Positions 7,262 through 9,276 of a stretch of 9,276 bases of DNA are shown here, piece after piece (the stretch's first letter is position 1; every line of letters starts with the position of its first letter). Origin of the DNA: Saprospiraceae bacterium (GTDB taxonomy: Bacteria; Bacteroidota; Bacteroidia; Chitinophagales; Saprospiraceae); assembly GCA_029262975.1 (NCBI GenBank), contig JAJCYJ010000834.1, positions 1 to 9,276 on the forward strand, written 5' to 3'. The notes under the pieces are model-generated. The model did no database searches. It saw nothing but the letters and a program-made list of their open reading frames with translations, and was not told where the DNA came from. Position numbers and translations under genes: made by a program.

Positions 7262-7690
7262 ATGAATAGAGCATATCAACTACTTTTTATTCTTAGTGCA
7301 TTGACTTTAATAGAGACAACTGCCTGTACTCAGAAGTCTTCCGTTGAATCAAAAGCGCCATCAGTTCAACCTGCATCAATAGTCTATCAGGACATAAATG
7401 TGGCTCAGGCTAAAACGATACAGGCTGAATCTCCTGAAGTGGTTTTTCTTGATGTACGGACTCCAGAAGAGACAGCAGATGGTATAATACCCAATGCAAT
7501 TATTATAGACTTTCGATCAGATGAATTCAAAGAGAAATTAACACAACTCGATCGCGAAACTTCTTATGTGGTCTATTGCCGCAGTGGAGTAAGAAGCACT
7601 AACGCCTCTAAAATGATGGAGCAACTCGGCTTCAAGGATGTGAAAAACCTAGAGGGTGGATATACTGCCTGGACTGAATCAAATAACTGA
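7262..7690 (+). CDS. Rhodanese-like domain protein, putative lipoprotein
   Basis: The 142-residue protein has an N-terminal hydrophobic segment (residues 5-17) ending in ETTAC, with Cys22 as a probable lipidation site. The lipobox is weak (T-T-A-C rather than L-x-A/G-C), so cleavage by signal peptidase I or simple anchoring are alternatives. A single rhodanese domain follows (about 42-140): VVFLDVRTPEE (60-70), IPNAIIIDF (76-84) and the active-site loop CRSGVRS with catalytic Cys106, then LEGGYTAW (130-137). The six-residue loop after the Cys is of sulfurtransferase size. Rhodaneses move sulfane sulfur through a Cys persulfide; the donor and acceptor here are unknown. It is predicted to act in the periplasm or at the envelope. 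Its TGA shares a base with the ATG of the next gene (TGATG), indicating translational coupling. Confidence 0.88.
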   Translation: MNRAYQLLFILSALTLIETTACTQKSSVESKAPSVQPASIVYQDINVAQAKTIQAESPEVVFLDVRTPEETADGIIPNAIIIDFRSDEFKEKLTQLDRETSYVVYCRSGVRSTNASKMMEQLGFKDVKNLEGGYTAWTESNN

Positions 7691-8721
7691 TGCCTAATTA
7701 TATTAAGGTCTTTCTGGATGGATATGGTGGCTACGCGTCTTATGTGTGGCATGAAGTAACTCACCCTTCCTGGCATAACTATTTTTACTGGCTGATTGGT
7801 GTTTCATTATTTTTTTTCGCGTTAGAGTGGATGAAGCCATGGCGGGAAAATCAACCAAAATTTAGAAAAGATTTTTGGCTGGATGCTTTCTATATGTTCT
7901 TCAATTTCTTTTTATTCTCTCTTATTATTTATAATGCGGCATCTGATGTCATTGTCAATTTTGTCAATTTCTACGCCCAGGAATTAACGGGAATAAATTT
8001 AAAAAACAGCAACCCTATACAGAGTTGGCCCATGTGGGGAGTACTTCTTCTTGGTTTCTTCGTCAGGGATTTTGTACAATGGTGGACACACAGACTGCTG
8101 CATAAAGTGGATAGACTATGGGAGTTTCATAAGGTCCACCATTCAGTTGAACAGATGGGATTCGCTGCACACCTCAGATATCATTGGATGGAAACTATAG
8201 TATATAGAACAATAGAGTATCTGCCCCTGGCTTTATTGGGTATTGGACTGTATGACTTTTTTATTATTCACATCTTTACTTTGGCTATTGGTCATTACAA
8301 TCATTCCAATATTTCAATATCGGGCCGCGTCACTGGAGCTATTCTGGGAGCTGCCATTGGTATAATTATTGCAATCGGCGCATTTGATATATCAATTATT
8401 CATTCCAATGCGTCAATAGCTATCCTCGTATCAGTCATATTTGGGTGCGCACTTATTGGATATTTCGTACTGGGACCTGGAATGAAACTACTTTTCAATC
8501 ATCCGGAAATGCATATATGGCATCATGCGCATGACCTACCTAAAGACCGTCGTGCCGGTGTAAATTTTGGATTAAGTCTGGCCATCTGGGATTATATTTT
8601 TGGCACGGTGTATATGCCATATAATGGACGTGATATCAAATTGGGTTTCCCTGGTGTAGAACAATTTCCAGAGTCTTTTAAAGATCAAATATTGTATGGG
8701 ATAAGTAAGAGTAGTAGCTAA
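7690..8721 (+). CDS. Sterol desaturase/fatty acid hydroxylase family membrane protein
   Basis: This 343-residue integral membrane protein belongs to the fatty acid hydroxylase superfamily (PF04116), enzymes that use a di-iron centre and O2 to hydroxylate or desaturate lipids. The histidine clusters are all present: HRLLH (134-138, HX3H), HKVHH (147-151, HX2HH), HLRYH (161-165), GHYNH (201-205) and HPEMHIWHHAHD (271-282). The family-typical tail NFGLSLAIWDYIFGTVY follows (292-308). Membrane segments are near 31-48, 64-88, 113-130 and 178-200. An extra hydrophobic stretch at about 213-262 separates GHYNHSN from the last His cluster, where most relatives have a short link. The substrate cannot be read from the sequence; sterol synthesis is not implied, and fatty acids, glycolipids or carotenoids are possible. 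The ATG overlaps the rhodanese TGA by one base, so the two genes are probably cotranslated. Confidence 0.9.
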   Translation: MPNYIKVFLDGYGGYASYVWHEVTHPSWHNYFYWLIGVSLFFFALEWMKPWRENQPKFRKDFWLDAFYMFFNFFLFSLIIYNAASDVIVNFVNFYAQELTGINLKNSNPIQSWPMWGVLLLGFFVRDFVQWWTHRLLHKVDRLWEFHKVHHSVEQMGFAAHLRYHWMETIVYRTIEYLPLALLGIGLYDFFIIHIFTLAIGHYNHSNISISGRVTGAILGAAIGIIIAIGAFDISIIHSNASIAILVSVIFGCALIGYFVLGPGMKLLFNHPEMHIWHHAHDLPKDRRAGVNFGLSLAIWDYIFGTVYMPYNGRDIKLGFPGVEQFPESFKDQILYGISKSSS

Positions 8722-8843
8722 CGCCCGCAATTAGAAAGTGTCTTATTTAGACTTTAGTAACAACCTATTATAAAATAATAACCGCAAGCTAAATTGCATT
8801 CTGTTCACAAAATGGAAAAGCACACCAGCTTCTATTGATTATG

Positions 8844-8859
8844 CCCCTGGATTCAGAGG
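8844..8859. terminator. Weak hairpin between convergent genes, possible terminator
   Basis: CCCCTG (8844-8849) can pair with CAGAGG (8854-8859) around a GATT loop: six pairs, one a wobble on the minus-strand transcript. It starts one base after the stop codon of the minus-strand gene. There is no T run after it on the minus strand; on the plus strand a T-rich stretch follows after several bases. Termination is only a guess from position. Confidence 0.2.
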
Positions 8860-8860
8860 A

Positions 8861-9276
8861 TCATTGTTCTTTATTATTAATCCTTTTAAAAAGGTCGATC
8901 AAATCACCTTTGGACTTTAGATTTTTAGGTGTACCACATTCTTGATGTAGCTTTTTAATAGTCTTTTTAACTTTAGGAGAAATATTTATCATACGCTCAT
9001 TGCAAAATGCATAATACTCGTATGTTTTTTTATAAGACCCCTCTTTATTACCAACATTCAGAATAGGATCAAAATTTGGCGCACGATAGGCTAAACTATG
9101 GTGTTTGTACAGGTCATATTCTCCACCTACTAATAATTCTAGAATCATAGCGTCGGTAGACTGTGGTTTTCTGTAATTGATATAAGTCTTGTCATCAATT
9201 ATAAAGGATTTTATAAAATCACTTTTTATAGAGAAGATCTTCTCATTCATATTAATGTAAAATAGCGATTCTGATA
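8861..9276 (-). CDS. Conserved Bacteroidota hypothetical protein, C-terminal part (5' end outside window)
   Basis: The stop is TGA at 8861-8863, and the frame is open to the right edge. The Met at 9250 has eight sense codons upstream of it inside the window (SESLFYIN) and no stop, so it is probably internal. The visible part resembles the C-terminal half of a common family of exported Bacteroidota proteins of unknown function: a FIIDDKTYINY strand, then MILELLVGGEYDLYKHHSL, then YEYYAFCNERMINISP, then a Lys-rich helical end. In such proteins an N-terminal signal peptide would be expected beyond the window. No catalytic motif is visible. It converges with the hydroxylase gene across a 139-bp gap. 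The family assignment is from pattern memory and moderate; the function is unknown. Confidence 0.75.
   Translation of the reverse strand, partial: SESLFYINMNEKIFSIKSDFIKSFIIDDKTYINYRKPQSTDAMILELLVGGEYDLYKHHSLAYRAPNFDPILNVGNKEGSYKKTYEYYAFCNERMINISPKVKKTIKKLHQECGTPKNLKSKGDLIDLFKRINNKEQ

Noticed and set aside
8735..8755. AAAG-TG-TCT / AGA-CTTT hairpin after the hydroxylase gene as a terminator
   Set aside because: The stem is AT-rich with a two-base bulge, and no T run follows, so it is unlikely to terminate.

Overview
The window is AT-rich and comes from a bacterium of the phylum Bacteroidota. The best evidence is a C-terminal type IX secretion system (T9SS) type A sorting domain at 3055-3807. 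Supporting evidence is a topoisomerase IV A subunit of the Bacteroidota type, near-absent Shine-Dalgarno sequences, and a TAnnTTTG-type promoter box in front of parC. Order or genus cannot be fixed from the sequence; a marine or environmental T9SS-bearing lineage is an inference.

Layout. (1) 1-88: the probable 3' end of an unidentified + strand gene, overlapping the end of parC tail to tail. (2) 77-2719, minus strand: parC, complete. parE is not immediately upstream. (3) 2720-3054: a 335-bp divergent, non-coding, palindrome-rich region. (4) 3055-7112, plus strand: three genes likely forming one operon. They encode a small Sec-exported discoidin-like protein with a T9SS sorting domain, a Sec-exported DUF1800 protein, and a DUF1501 protein with a twin-arginine signal. 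The DUF1800/DUF1501 pairing is a recurrent but functionally unresolved association. (5) 7188-7214: a strong intrinsic terminator with a C(UACG)G tetraloop. (6) 7262-8721, plus strand: two genes overlapping by one base, a putative rhodanese lipoprotein and a membrane di-iron hydroxylase of the sterol desaturase family. (7) 8861 to the right edge, minus strand: the C-terminal part of a conserved Bacteroidota protein of unknown function, whose start lies outside the window.

How the parts fit. parC is housekeeping and unrelated to the rest. The three-gene cluster looks like an envelope or surface module: each product carries an export signal, but by three different routes (Sec plus T9SS, Sec only, Tat). 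Its substrate is unknown. The rhodanese/hydroxylase pair is probably a separate transcription unit with translational coupling. It may link a periplasmic sulfur or thiol function to oxygen-dependent lipid modification, but that link is inference. I saw no RNA genes, insertion sequences, CRISPR arrays, phage genes or recognisable defence genes.
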